Shown: piece after piece, positions 21,962-33,782 of the stretch
Layout of the letters: each line of letters starts with the position of its first letter
How positions within the stretch are numbered: the first letter of the stretch is position 1
Assembly: GCA_023897205.1 (NCBI GenBank)
Contig: JAHWDD010000007.1
Location: 1,116,001-1,180,000 of the forward strand
Direction of reading: 5' to 3'
DNA from: Exophiala sp. HKRS030
Lineage: Eukaryota; Ascomycota; Eurotiomycetes; Chaetothyriales; Herpotrichiellaceae
Length of the DNA: 64,000 bases
Made by a program: the position numbers and the translations under genes
The notes under the pieces: generated by a model
The model's input: only the letters and a program-made list of their open reading frames with translations
What the model was told of the DNA's origin: nothing
The model's database searches: none

Positions 21962-24548
21962 ATGCCAAATTCGGGAACGAAAATAGAAGACCCATGCCAG
22001 GAATGCAGAGGTACGTCTCGAGTCCCTTCTGCCAGCGATACTTTCCGGACTGACACGCCACTCGACAAGAGCGCCACTTGAAGTGTAAGTCGAGCTCAAT
22101 CCCCCACGCAACACGCTGCTCGAATCCGTTGCTTGCTTGATGCGTGTCCTCGGCCGCCTGCAAAGGCAAGAGGCGGAAGGGCGTACGGGGTACAATGACA
22201 GCAGGCGGCCTTCGTACACCACCGACTCGACCAGGCTGACCATTGTAGGTGACGACAACCCCAGGTGCAAACAATGTGAACGCCTGGGTGGCAGGTGCCG
22301 GAGGGGAAGGGGGAAGCTCAAGTTCCGGCATGGGTCCAGCGCTCGTTATGATGAAAACTTCCCAGGGACCCAGACATGGCTGGCGCAAACCAAGAATGGT
22401 AAGTTTGTGCAACCTGGAAGCAATCAGAACAAAGGTCCGTCAAGTGGGCGAGGAAGGGATCGAGACTTCTCAGCCATGCCTAGACCCGTCTCTTATACCT
22501 CCTGCACGGTCATAATGTCCCATCACACCATTCATTTCCACTCCCTACCTTGTCACACCAGAGGGACACACTGGCATTGATTGCCTTTTATGCTGTGTTC
22601 CTTGGGTCTTCAAGCCACCAACCGTCCAAGCCTATGAGTGCCATTGCTGACCATCATTTCTTCTCCAGCAAAATTTCAATTCGTCGATCAAGGCCCGGAA
22701 CTAGAAAATTACTATTCTCAAGATGACTTTGCAGTCAACTGTGCCAGACCGGTCGAGGAGGAGCAAAGGCCTGGTACTGCGAGCTTTGAGCCATACACAA
22801 GCCTTGACAGTTCTGTCGATGCCGGCTTATCGCCCACAGTGCATAGTGGACAATCTTCTGACGTGCCGCCATTCTTGTCCCCGGCGACTTCAAATATTGA
22901 GACGGTCCTGGTACGTTCCGCCGATAGAGACAGCAAGAGACGACGGACCACTGACTCAACTCTAACGCGACAGAGTTCCGGGGCCGAGCAATGGCAGCAA
23001 GGAGTCTACGACCCAGTTCGTGGATCCAACAGCACACATACCTACCGAATCTATACCACAACGCCTAAAACCTACAGTCCGGTCGCCATCAACGGGATCA
23101 ACTCGATGGACGAAGGACGTCATGTTCCGAAGGTGGTGGAAGCCGAATACCGTCGTCTGGCAGATTCTGCTGCTGCCATCATTCCCGATGATTCGTTACT
23201 CTCGCCTGCGGTCTGGAAAGAAGACTTTTACTGGCCAAACATATACACCACGACACAATGTGCTTGCCTGATGCGATATTACATTGATCAGCTCGCAGGT
23301 TGGGTAAGATGGAGTTTTCCCTTCGCGTTCTACGTGTAAGCTGACGGTGATAAGTTTGATGTTGGAGATCCAGGTCAACACTTTGCCCTCACAGTGCCGC
23401 AACGTGCGAGGAGGTGTCCTCCACTATTGAACGCAATCTTCACTGCTGCATCACGACATCTGGTCAACAATGCAGACTATAAATCGGCGGATGGACTCGT
23501 CAAATACAACAACGTTCCCTTGCCGAAATTGACCCCGGAAACGGCCGTGAAATACCACAATGCTTGTATTGCCTATCTCATCAAACTGTCGAATGACCCG
23601 GAATACGTCCGCGATGAAAACCTGCTCGCCGCCACAGTCATCCTTCGATATTATGAGGAAATCGACACGACGTTCATGAGTTCGGACAGCGAGACATTCC
23701 TCCGCCCATTCCAAGTCTTTGTCAATGCACAGTCTTCTCCATACTCACATATCTTGGGCACTGGTCAGAACCCCGAGTACCTTCGGCCTGGGATGGCAGC
23801 AGGAATATACGAGAACATGATGTCATATCTAAGGAGTTTCCAGCACGCCGTATTCCGGAATGCCCTTCGACAGGAAATCACTACGTCGTTTCTCAGGCAG
23901 CGACCCATTCGTCTGCCCCTGGAACATTGGACCATTCTCCAAGGGTTCGACGAGGTTGAGGATTTTGTTTGGGCTGATCGGCATCTCTTCCACTGTGCGA
24001 AGGTAATGCAGTATTGCTTCGAAGATAGCGTGACTTTGCCACACATGGCGCAAGTCGAGCGATGGAACACACTCAAGCACTTTGAAACGCAGTGGGAACA
24101 GGTCAAGCCCCTCTCCTTTGCACCAATCCATTATCAGGAACCCGACCGGAGCAAGGGTGAATGTTTTCCTCACATATGGCATATGGCCGAGATACATGTG
24201 ACAGGTCTGTTGTACCTTGAACTCGCAAAGATACTGTTGACGGCGTTCAATCCCAACAGACCACGGCTTGGCCACGGATCCTCGACGGCGGAAAAGCGTT
24301 TCGTGTCAGACTCGCGGGAATCCCTGATTCGAATCTGCGGTATGGCAATGTCAAATCCTCTGTCGAAGCCCGCACTGGTACAGGCGTACATGGCAGTTGC
24401 GGTTTGTGGAGGCCACGTTACCGACCCTGTGGAACAAAAGGCTTTGCTTAAAGTCATAGACAGATTGAACCAGGATCATGGCTGGCCGATAGCAAAGACG
24501 GTGTTTGAACTGAAGAAGGAATGGGGATGGCTGCCCAAAGAAGAATGA
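21962..24548 (+). CDS. Zn2Cys6 transcription factor with fungal-specific domain
   Basis: Predicted exons are 21962-22010, 22070-22084, 22249-22398, 22669-23303 and 23355-24548, giving 680 residues. Splicing assembles a perfect zinc cluster, C-x2-C-x6-C-x5-C-x2-C-x6-C, at Cys 12, 15, 22, 28, 31 and 38. Exon 2 is only 15 bases and supplies ERHLK plus the first base of the third Cys codon. The cluster is followed by a basic tract (RRGRGKLKFRHG). The C-terminal two thirds resemble the Fungal_trans_2 (ARCA-like) regulatory domain: a tract around MRYYIDQLAGWFDVGDP, and PQRARRCPPLLNAIFTAASRHL split over two short runs. It acts in the nucleus as a DNA-binding regulator of unknown targets; no biosynthetic cluster flanks it. 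The intron 3 model (270 nt) is the least certain junction, but its phase works. Confidence 0.88.
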
Positions 24549-25309
24549 AATTAACGTCACGGCCTGATTGCTCTTTTTTTTTGGTTGATACTACAGGTGG
24601 TCATCAATCTGAGGAACTCCTCTTTTGGTATCGTATACGAATAGCACACGATTTCGATTTGGAACATAACCGACTGGGAGTATATGGATTGGATGGCTGG
24701 CTTGTTTTATTTCGAATGGTCGAGAAGACAAGGGTATCTGATTGATAACAAGATATCGGACATGGAAATGGGAATTGATACCTGGGATATGAGGGATCCA
24801 TGGAATTCGGAAAGGGAAAATATATCCACCGGGCAGGTACAGTATGTACAATGAATACGGAACATCTTATTAGGCCGCAGAAGAACAAGCAGATGACGAC
24901 ATTGATTTACGGATTATCTATCACCTCCGATTTGGAGAGATACGGGGCTGCTTTACCCCTCACCTTACAAATACATCATGGGCATCGGATGCATTTCCAT
25001 GAGGTCTTCAAAAGGTCCGCAGATTCACAGATTGCGCAATATTGAGCTTACATAGTACTCTTTTACGAGTTTTCTTCTGGTGACCTTGTCTATCTATATG
25101 TGTCGGTCTTGTTTGTCTGTCGAAACTTGAAGACTAGAAAGATCCTTCTACTCTACATTCCGTGCTCAGCTTCTTCACCTCTTCACTTTCTCTCACTCAC
25201 AGAAAGACCACCCTAGTAGGAGGTACTTACGGGGTTAGGTAGTACACATCGTATCGAACCAGATCTTTTTTTTCTTTTTGGACGTCACCACCACCAACCG
25301 TCGTACAAA
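24549..25309. other. Spacer between the regulator and the GST gene
   Basis: About 760 bases with no supported gene. The last 100 bases contain C/T-rich stretches suited to a promoter and leader for the GST gene. Confidence 0.4.
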
Positions 25310-26190
25310 ATGTCTTCGTCGTCGAACCTCTACATCCCCGACACGCCCAAGGAGGTGTCTTCGGCCAAAGGTCTGCACCTCATCACCCAAAACACCCCCA
25401 ACGGGCAGGCGACGCAGATCATGCTGGAGGAGCTCCACGACGTCTACGGCACCGAATGGGGCACGACCCTGATCAACATCATGACCAACGAACAGAAAAA
25501 GGAGTGGTTCCTCCGGCTCAACCCCAACGGTCGCATCCCGACCCTGGTGGACAACTCCAAGTCCCCCCCGTTCCCCGTCATCGAGACGTCGGCGCAAATG
25601 TTGTACCTGGAAAAGTTCTTCGACAAGGACGACGTCTTCGGGTTCACCGACGACCTCGAACGCAACGAGGCCCTCCAGTGGATGTTCTTCTGGCACGGTG
25701 GAGGCGCCCCCTACCAAGGCCAGGTCAACCATTTCACGCGTGCCGCCCCTGAAAAGATCCCATGTGAGTTTTTGTCTTCTTCTTTGTGTGACTTTTGAAA
25801 TCCTTGCCCTGAAACCTACCATCATATCAACCAGAGACCCGATTGTATACGTCCGATTCTATTGACTACATTTCATACTAACAAGTCATCTCCTCAACAG
25901 ACGCAATCAACAGGTACAAGAATGAAACCCTTCGGGTTTACGGGGTTTTGGAAATCCGTCTTTCGGGAATCTACACAGGAGGTCAACCTCGTGATTACCT
26001 GGCCGGAAAGGGCAAAGGAAAATACAGCGTGGCGGACATCAAGACTTGGCCTTGGGTCAAGGGATGGGAAAGGAGCGGTTTCAGTGGCGAAGAGATGAAA
26101 CCTTTTCCTCACCTGCTGAAGTGGATCGACCGCATCGCGGCGAGACCGGCGGTGCAACGAGGCATCGGAGACAAGTACGTTCAACAGTAA
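25310..26190 (+). CDS. Ure2-like glutathione S-transferase
   Basis: Exons 25310-25763 and 25901-26190 give 247 residues. The 137-nt intron splits the Tyr codon of the sequence PYAINRYKNETLRVYGVLE. The N-terminal thioredoxin-like half has the substrate-facing stretch ITQNTPNGQATQIMLEEL, then LNPNGRIPTLVDN and the glutathione-contact ETSAQMLYLEKFF (usual ES/TxAI motif). The C-terminal helical half has RLSGIYTGGQPRDYLAG, SVADIKTWPWVKGW and a final WIDRIAARPAVQRGI. These features place it with Ure2p-like fungal GSTs, cytosolic enzymes that conjugate glutathione to electrophiles. Exon 1 is strongly GC-rich with C/G third positions, like aah1 and prp18 in this window. Substrate is not known. The model is secure. 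Confidence 0.93.
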
Positions 26191-26949
26191 GTTGAGTTGT
26201 CTCTGTACTTTGCCATTTCTCCTCATTTCTGCAAGGGACCAGCAAGGTAAAGGAGAGACATGAAGATTTGGTCAAGTAATCAGCAATGTCAGAATTTACC
26301 ATTCGCTACAAATTTGATCACTACTGTATCTGCCTGATATACCAAAGCAAGGTTGTTGATTCTTTTTTTCTTTTCTTTTCTTTTTTTAACCCCCCAAAAA
26401 GGGGTAACAGAAAAGATCAACCACAAAGTCCAAAACGAAAAGGATCATACTCAAATTCCATCATTCTCACTCATATATCTCATTATCCCATCTCACATCA
26501 CGTTGCGTCATGGTCCTCTCCCAGAGTCTTGTCTCATTCTACAAACCGACTTCTTGCCTTGTTGTCGCGTTTTCATTGCAAAAGGGTCGAGCTGACCTGA
26601 TTCACCTGCCCTTGACGGGGGCGGGGGCAAATCTCCAGATCCAAATTATAATCCCAGTTCCGTATGCCATTGCCAATTGTCGTATAGTCCCTGTGGAAAA
26701 TCAATGTCAATGGTGGTTGACACAAATTGTAAAGTCAATCCATCGTATGAAAAATTCGTTAGTCGTGAACGTCGTAAAACCCCAGTCTCGGGGGAGCAGG
26801 TCATGTCATCCATATCCTTCCAATTGTCGTCGCCATCCTTCGCCCTATTTCCTACCGTTGATCAATTTCTCTACGCCTTGCTCGGCGTGTCTGTACCTGT
26901 CATGACCAACTTGACAAAATCTCGTCTCTTTATTCCGCCTTGGCGACAT
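26191..26949. other. Convergent 3' region between GST and Clr5-ankyrin genes
   Basis: About 760 bases holding both 3' UTRs. There is a T-rich run near 26360-26390. No gene is supported. Confidence 0.45.
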
Positions 26950-29900
26950 TCACGGGCTGAGGTTTGGTGGTCGCTGGTACTTCTCGAGAAGCTCCACGGA
27001 TCCCCAGTGAAGTTCTCTCTTTGCGTACCCGACGGCCTCATCGCACAGTTGCGATAACGATTCGCCATCTTTGAGTCGGTAGTTGTCGAGCAAAAGCTTG
27101 ACCATGTCCAAGCGACCGTGTTCTGCTGCACCATTGAGCGCTGTTCTGCCCTCCTCCGAAGATGCAGGTGCGCCTATGTCGGCACCCGCTTGAATGAGGA
27201 TCTCGGCAATCCCCAGATAGCCACCGATAGAAGCCGCTTGAAGCGCAGTCACCCCACCTGTTTCAGCAGGAGGAGCGTTCACATCTGCTCCGTGCTCGAG
27301 TAGAAGCTTGAAAATGGCGATGTCTCCATTTTCGCTAGCAATCTGAAGAGCCGTTCGTCCGCCGTCCGCCACTGGTGGTGCATTGATATCTGCCCCCTTT
27401 TCAAGTAAGAACTTGGTCATGGCGAGGTCTCGTTGGAAGACTGCCTCCTGAAACGCTGTCTGTCCACTCATGCTCGACGGTGGTGCATTGATATTTGCCC
27501 CCATTTCAAGTAAGAACTTGGTCATGGGGAGGTCTCGTCGGGAGATTGCATTCTGCAACGCTGTCCGGTGAAACCGGTATTTTTCCTGTGCAGGCTCATT
27601 GACATCTGCCCCTCTTGCCAACAATGTTTTCATTTCCTCCAGACTCTCTGTGCATAGGACCGATGGCTTAGTTTGACGAAGTATCCCGCCCCGATCCAGT
27701 AGTGTCCTCATAATGTCCGGAGCGCCAGAATCATCTGGACTCACCATATTGAGAGCTTTGGTGAGAACGTCCGGCGAAAGAAAGGTCGCTTCTCTGAGAA
27801 GAATACGCATATTTTGACACCTGCCCCGTCGAGCAGCCTTAAGAAGCGCAACCTCCACACGTGTGTAACCACACCGTAATCTGTGATCAAGATCCAACTT
27901 GAGTTCCAGAAGGCGCAACAAGTAATCAGAGCAATCGGCCGATACAGCTACTGAGAGCAGAGTTCCATTGTCATCGATATCATCCCATTTTCCAGGGAGC
28001 GCATTTGTATCGTCCCAATACTCTAAAAGACACTCGAAAACTTCTTTGCGGTCGTAGGATATTGCACCTTGGAGGGCCATAAGCCCGTGATATGTATCAG
28101 GCACAGCATCAGGACCTGCGCCTCGTCTCAGTAGATCCCTTACGATGTCCACATTGCCTCTCATTGCCGCACACTGCAGTGGAGTTGGCCCTGCCATATC
28201 AGGATCATCAATGATGGCGTCTGCTTCGATAAGTATTGACACAATTTCAGCGTCGCCACGAAGGCAAGCAACCTGCAAGGCGGAAAGTTCGCAACCATCA
28301 TTTGTGATATACTGTGGATGTGCTCCGTAGTCCAGCAATAGTTCGACATCTTCGACGTGGCCAAATGCAGCGGCGAAGGCTAAGGGGGAAGATGTGCATT
28401 CCATCTGTAAGTCTGCTCCGTTCCACAACAGCAATTCAGCAATCTCCGCAAATCCATCAGCCGCGGCAACCTCAATAGCCGTCCAGAGATTGCACCACCG
28501 AGCGCTTTTACTCTTGCGAGGGTAATGGAACCTGTTATGCGCGTTATCGGCTTCTCTATCTTTAATGTACCACGTAAAATCGAATTGGGGGGCCGAAAAG
28601 TAGCTTTCACAAAGATCCGCCATGTCACTTTCGAAGAACCCGGGGAGCTTGTCTTTCATTGAAAGATTTACATTTGCTTGGGCTTCGATGAGGATCTCGC
28701 AAAGTACCGAGTTGTTGAGCTTAACTGCTAAAACCAATGGGGTCAAGAGAAAGGATAGTGGCCAGGCCTGGGCAGGGTCCAAGGCTGTGTGCAAGGGCAC
28801 GGCACTTTCACTGCTCCGCCCATCAGGAGATGCGCCATTGTCTAGAAGATAATGTGTCAACGATACATCTTCTCGAGATATAGCGTAATGCAGAGCCGTC
28901 CAAAGTCTACCGTCGATTCCATTGATATCGGCGCCTCTGGATAGAAGTTCAGAGATCTCGGGAATATCCATTCCAGCTTGCACCGCCACTGGCAGAAGGC
29001 TTTGGGCAAGAGAAGGTGCAAGATTTGATAGTTCCGATATTATGAGATCCGGGAGATACTTTGCGGCCAAGAAAATCGAACTAGTCTCGTAGGGCATCTT
29101 CCCGTCCTCTAAGACCGAGGTTTCAACAGAATACTCATCTTCCATGACACCCGGATGGCTGTCTGGAGTTCTTGGAGTAGCCGTAGGATTAACTCCCAGT
29201 TCAATGAGTTTCTTGCAAAAAGAAAGTTCGTTTCTGAGAATACCTTGGTGCATCGCCGTGGTGGTTTCCCAACCGTCCATATCGCGAACATGCCTTCCTA
29301 GGTCATACCCGTAATCCCAAAGGAGAGCCAACAAGTCGATCCGACCGTTATTTGCGGCGTAATTAGGACACCGTCTAGGAAGCGCTGCAAACACTCAGAC
29401 GAAATCGAGTACAGACATCTGCGAAGTTGTTGAAGAGGTTGGCTGACCATGAAGCGCACGAAGCCTTCGAATTGAAGCCCAGGCAAATTATTATTGGAAA
29501 GCAAAAACATAGCACACCCGATTCGCACAAGGTCGCAAACCAATTCTGGCGAGCATAATTGAGAATTGAGTTCCTCCAGAAGGTGGTTGGGCCCTTGTGG
29601 AAAAAGAGCCTGTGAAGAAAGTGACCCAGCCACTGATTTTGACCACAAGTGCTCAGTAGAACAACTCCACGAAGAGTCCTCTACACCATGAGAGACAAGG
29701 CTTGACAGATTTTGAGCATGTTCCTGGCTGGTAGGTTCGAGAGGCCCGGAACCTGCCATCATGAGATCAGCAGCTCGACTGGTGTATACTGAAGTGTTCG
29801 TCGTCTGAAGGGCATATTCTGACCCGATTGAGAATGTTTGGTGTCTGGTTTGCTGCGAAGCTGTCTGCGAATCGGGTATTGTGGAAGAATTGGACAATTG

Positions 29901-30471
29901 CAGCATGCTCTTGATGAGATTTAGACCTGGCAGGTCAAGCTGGATTTGCATCATGTTATGCGGCGCATGGTTCACAATCTCAACATGTTCAGGCGTAAGC
30001 GGACTTGAACCTGGATACTATCAGCTCGTATTTAAGGCAGAGCGATTCTGGTGGCCTTCCCTGCACGCCATTTGCGTTTCATCGATGGTAAGTCATGGCG
30101 CCTGCAAGCTCGTGCAATTTGCGTCTGGGTTTTGTTCAAGGGTCTAGAATGAATCTTTATCTGGACGTCGTCTTGATTTAAGCCACGGCGGCCTATGGCT
30201 TTTCTCACTCCCTGCCAATACCTGGCCTTGTAATTTTTGGCGAAGCGCCATGACCTTAGCTTTCTCTTGTACTGATGGATGCTACATTTCATATTTAGAT
30301 GAAGATCGTACAGTTCTCGTGGATTCCTTACCTAGCATTGAATGAGCGACATTTCATAAGCTCCTCTCTTACCCAGTCCAGTGTGCGGTTTTTCCCCATG
30401 TAGTGTTCCTCGATAAAGGGCTTATGTGACAACCACTCCTCATCGTCATGCTTGTGAACCAGAGACGTCAT
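26950..30471 (-). pseudogene. Clr5-domain ankyrin-repeat protein with an apparent frameshift
   Basis: Exons on the minus strand are 30471-30332, 30281-30067 and 30010-26950, but the last one changes reading frame. Exons 1-2 build a Clr5 domain: a tract with HKPFIEEHYMGKNRTLDWVR, then QYKRKLRSWRFAKNY and KAIGRRG. Exon 3 continues in frame with a Ser-rich linker to a stop at 29298. The ankyrin part is open in another frame from about 29394 to 26950, with more than a dozen repeats such as ADINAPPVADGGRTALQIAS. The two frames overlap for about 96 bases. I found no GT-AG intron of suitable length there, and the repeat-like YAANNGRIDLLALLWDYG already lies in the second frame. So one or two bases are missing or extra near 29355-29394, either by mutation or by sequence error. 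If intact it would be about 1,140 residues. Clr5-ankyrin proteins are common in moulds and functionally obscure. Confidence 0.8.
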
Positions 30472-33400
30472 GATAGCGTCCAGGCGGATGGTCACGGGTT
30501 GATTCACACTCAATTGCAACCTCGTTTCTTCAGTGAATAGAAGCAAACAGCCTTTGGTGTTGCATGCAAACAGAGGTATGAATGTGGAAGCGAATTCAGC
30601 AGAGACAAGGTCGCACCATATATGCCTACCTTTCCGCTCAGGTCCTTCACATTGAAAAATCTGCACTCCAGAAAAGATGAGCTCGTTGCGGTCAGGCTGA
30701 ATCCTGCCTTGGATTTCGCGAGATGCCTCATTGGTCAATACCGAAAGTGCGAGGTTGTCCTGCTGCGCCCACTGGCCCTGACCCCAGCAAGTGACAATTC
30801 ATGTTAGCGCGCGGACTAACTCATCATGTCACGGCAACGACCTAAAATCAGGCGCGAAAGGACACTCATCAGTTCGGCAAGGATGAACTGTTTTCATTTC
30901 ATTGGCAGCCACCGAAAGTTCGGACAGGGGTTGAGCAAATCCTGGACGCCATAAACAGAGGCGTCATCTGCGCGTGGCAGTCCAATGGGATGTGGATGCG
31001 CACTTTGGGCATCAGCCAATAGCTGGCGACGACGACAAGCGACCAGCTTCTACCACAGCCGCAGCACTCGTCGCACTTTCGTAAACTTCCAATACCATGG
31101 TTTTTCGAAGTCAAGATGAGGGAAGAGCACCGGTTCAAACTGGTGCAGATGGAGCCAAAGCGGAAGAAGATAAAGTCTCACAATGATGTCTTCATATCGT
31201 CGCATCTGGCACAATCCACCTTGAACAGCAGCACTGTCCTACCTCGGAAGCAATGGCGTTGTCGGTCGAGGCAATCACTGGAATCATCTCTCTGTTCCTT
31301 GCGCTGCCACCGTTAATCTTTGGACTTTACAAGCTCACACTGCATCGGCGAAAAGCTACGGTTCTGCCTCGATATGAGAGTCATTGGCCCCGGACACCAA
31401 CTTTTGTTGATCGTATGTTCCATATCGGGCTTGATGGTAACATCGACTAAACATTGTTCGAAGCAAGGAATACAAACGAGCCTATGCATCTGGCGTTGCA
31501 TGATCCACCATTGGCGATGCCAGCACGAAGTTACTCATCGCCTCCAGAACGGAAGCCGCTCCGTACGCTGGCAGAGCGCGGTCGAACGAATCCGACATAC
31601 TAAATCGCCGTCATGGGATACTCGGGGCTTGAACTGCAGTTGAGGTTGATGATTTGAAGTTTTCAAATGTAAAGCGGAAACAAACTCTTTATGGTGGACA
31701 TACTGGCAACTGGGGTCGATTGAGACTGGAGAAGGAAGAGGGGCAAAGGTACCTACTGGTACTCGAGAGGGTTCGTCAAGGTACACCATGTTGACAATGG
31801 TATCTTCATGTCGTGTTTGACCAACGACGGTGATAAATTGTGTCGGATTGATGCAAGATAGATTGCTACGAATAATATTGTCTACGGTCAATGAATGAAG
31901 GCTGTTGCCGAGTTTTTCTGTCATAGTCGCTACCCCAAAATGGCCGTCAAATTAGGCTTCCCGGCAACCATTTACTTACCTAAACACTGCAAATCCTCTA
32001 CTAAAGAAACACCGGTAGGTACCTAAGGGTTTATGACCAATTCCATCCCATATCACCTACGTTGTTCCACGACTTTGTCGTTACTACATAGAGGAATATC
32101 TTCTGTCGCCACTCGGGGAGGCCGTTTATCTTCCGTTGGTTGTCTACATCCTCAAAAGCGAAACAATCGTGTCTTGAGACCTCCTCGGTCATAGTTTTTC
32201 GGATGATCATACCAATCAAAGAATCCTAACCCATTGAAGACAATTCTAATGGCTATCTCTTTGCTGGTCAATCACACCGCTGAGTTACAGTGCCCATGCA
32301 AGTAAAAAACGAGGAGTGACAACATTTCTTTGCGAAGGCCTTGCTTTGCTGCATTCATTGCAGTGTCGGTACTTCGGGTATCTTGGTTGTGTCGATCCCA
32401 CAGGCATTCTACCATCCCGGCCTCGCTCTCATCAAAACTTGTTCATTGGAATTCCTATCCTCAAAATTCCCTTTTGGTAATTCGATATGGCGCCATCACA
32501 CATTCTGCGCCGTCTGATTCGGTGATTGTGATTGTTGCTCATACTTCATCCCCGACTTTCCGACATACGCTTCGCGACCGGCAGGACGACCGACGATTGT
32601 GCCTGGCCGAGTCTTGGTGCGTAGCTCGTACTCCTGGAATTCTTCCTTCATCGCGGCATTTGCGTTACTGGTACAGCAGCACCGACACATCCAAGTGAGA
32701 GGACAACCAGTGTCGCGAACATATTGAGCTGCCGAGTATTCGTGCGTTGCCTTCATTGTACGGACACTCCGTTTATCTTGAGCAGAGATGAGCGATTGAG
32801 GTTTGGCGGTAATCAGATTATCCTCTTTCCCTTCAATTGGGCATCGAAGGCTCCTTTATAGGTGTCCTCAATTCCCCTCAAGCTAACATTCAGCCTATGA
32901 TTGAGTGCCCGGGTGACTTTCGTAACACTTGGAACCGGGCGGCCTAAACTCAAAAAATCTGTAGGAGTCGATAGGGGACGTTGGCAGGCGGAGGCAACGG
33001 CATTAATAAAGCGCATTCACCTCTGGTTCAATATGTACAGACGAGGAGGAGATCAGGAGATTTATTTCGTTGCAGCGGTGCTTCAGTGGGGACTTTTTAG
33101 GTACCAAAACTCATTAGCATGACTCAATAAATTCAGCCACGCGTAGTGCGGGAACTACGGTACGAGCGGGACCTCGGGCTTCTCGGGCTGAACAGATCAA
33201 TGAAGTACCGCCGCTTTTGGAGGGCTTAGGCAGGGGCCATGGACAATCAACCTTCAGAACCAGAAAGGGATACATCCAACCCGTCGCAATGAAGGACGAG
33301 CTTGACTTGGGTACGGTGCGTACTCTACAGTTTGGGCCTTGCCGAGACGTGAACTGTGCGATGCCTCCGAGTCTAGCTTAGCCCCGTAAAGCCAAGGGGC

Positions 33401-33782
33401 GATATGTAGGTAGTACTGCGGGTTATGCTTCGACATCTGCGACGTAGTTGGAATACTAGTGGAAATGTTCAATGGCACAACTGGAACATCAAGAGCAAGA
33501 GTTATAGCGACAGTGAGACCCCAATAATACGAGCATGCGAGCCGCAATACGAAGGAGACGGAGAGGACGTGGGTTCTTATGGACGTCAAAAGCAGCGGCG
33601 GGCCCAGCCTTGGTGCCCCCGCAAAACGTAGCGATAAGTGTCCATCGGGGCCTGTGGACTTTTTTACATTGCAGCCTCGTAGAAAATCTTCCCCCAAGTC
33701 TTTTTGTTCTGCAGAATTAAGTACAACTACGCAGCGCTTCTCATCCTTTCGCCCAGCTTCAGACTTCTCAACACACACAAAC
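30472..33782. other. Gene-poor 3.3-kb region
   Basis: No confident gene. It lies between the Clr5-ankyrin 5' end and Prp18. Weak candidates are a 65-codon frame with an N-terminal membrane segment at 31253-31450 (separate entry) and a 129-codon minus frame at 31535-31924. The latter is without recognisable features. No terminal repeats, poly-A tail or transposase motifs are seen, and a decayed element cannot be excluded. Confidence 0.4.
31253..31450 (+). CDS. Possible fragment of a small membrane protein
   Basis: A 65-codon frame starts MALSVEAITGIISLFLALPP and continues as a hydrophobic segment ending in basic residues (LTLHRRK). Such an N-terminal single-span start is common in small, uncharacterised proteins of moulds. 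The frame stops soon after. Either it is short, it continues by splicing I could not establish, or it is a remnant in decaying DNA. Low confidence. Confidence 0.3.
   Translation: MALSVEAITGIISLFLALPPLIFGLYKLTLHRRKATVLPRYESHWPRTPTFVDRMFHIGLDGNID

Noticed and set aside
21785..22412. Minus-strand frames of 178 and 150 codons over the start of the Zn2Cys6 gene
   Set aside because: The plus strand assembles a perfect zinc cluster by splicing in the same place, so these are shadows.
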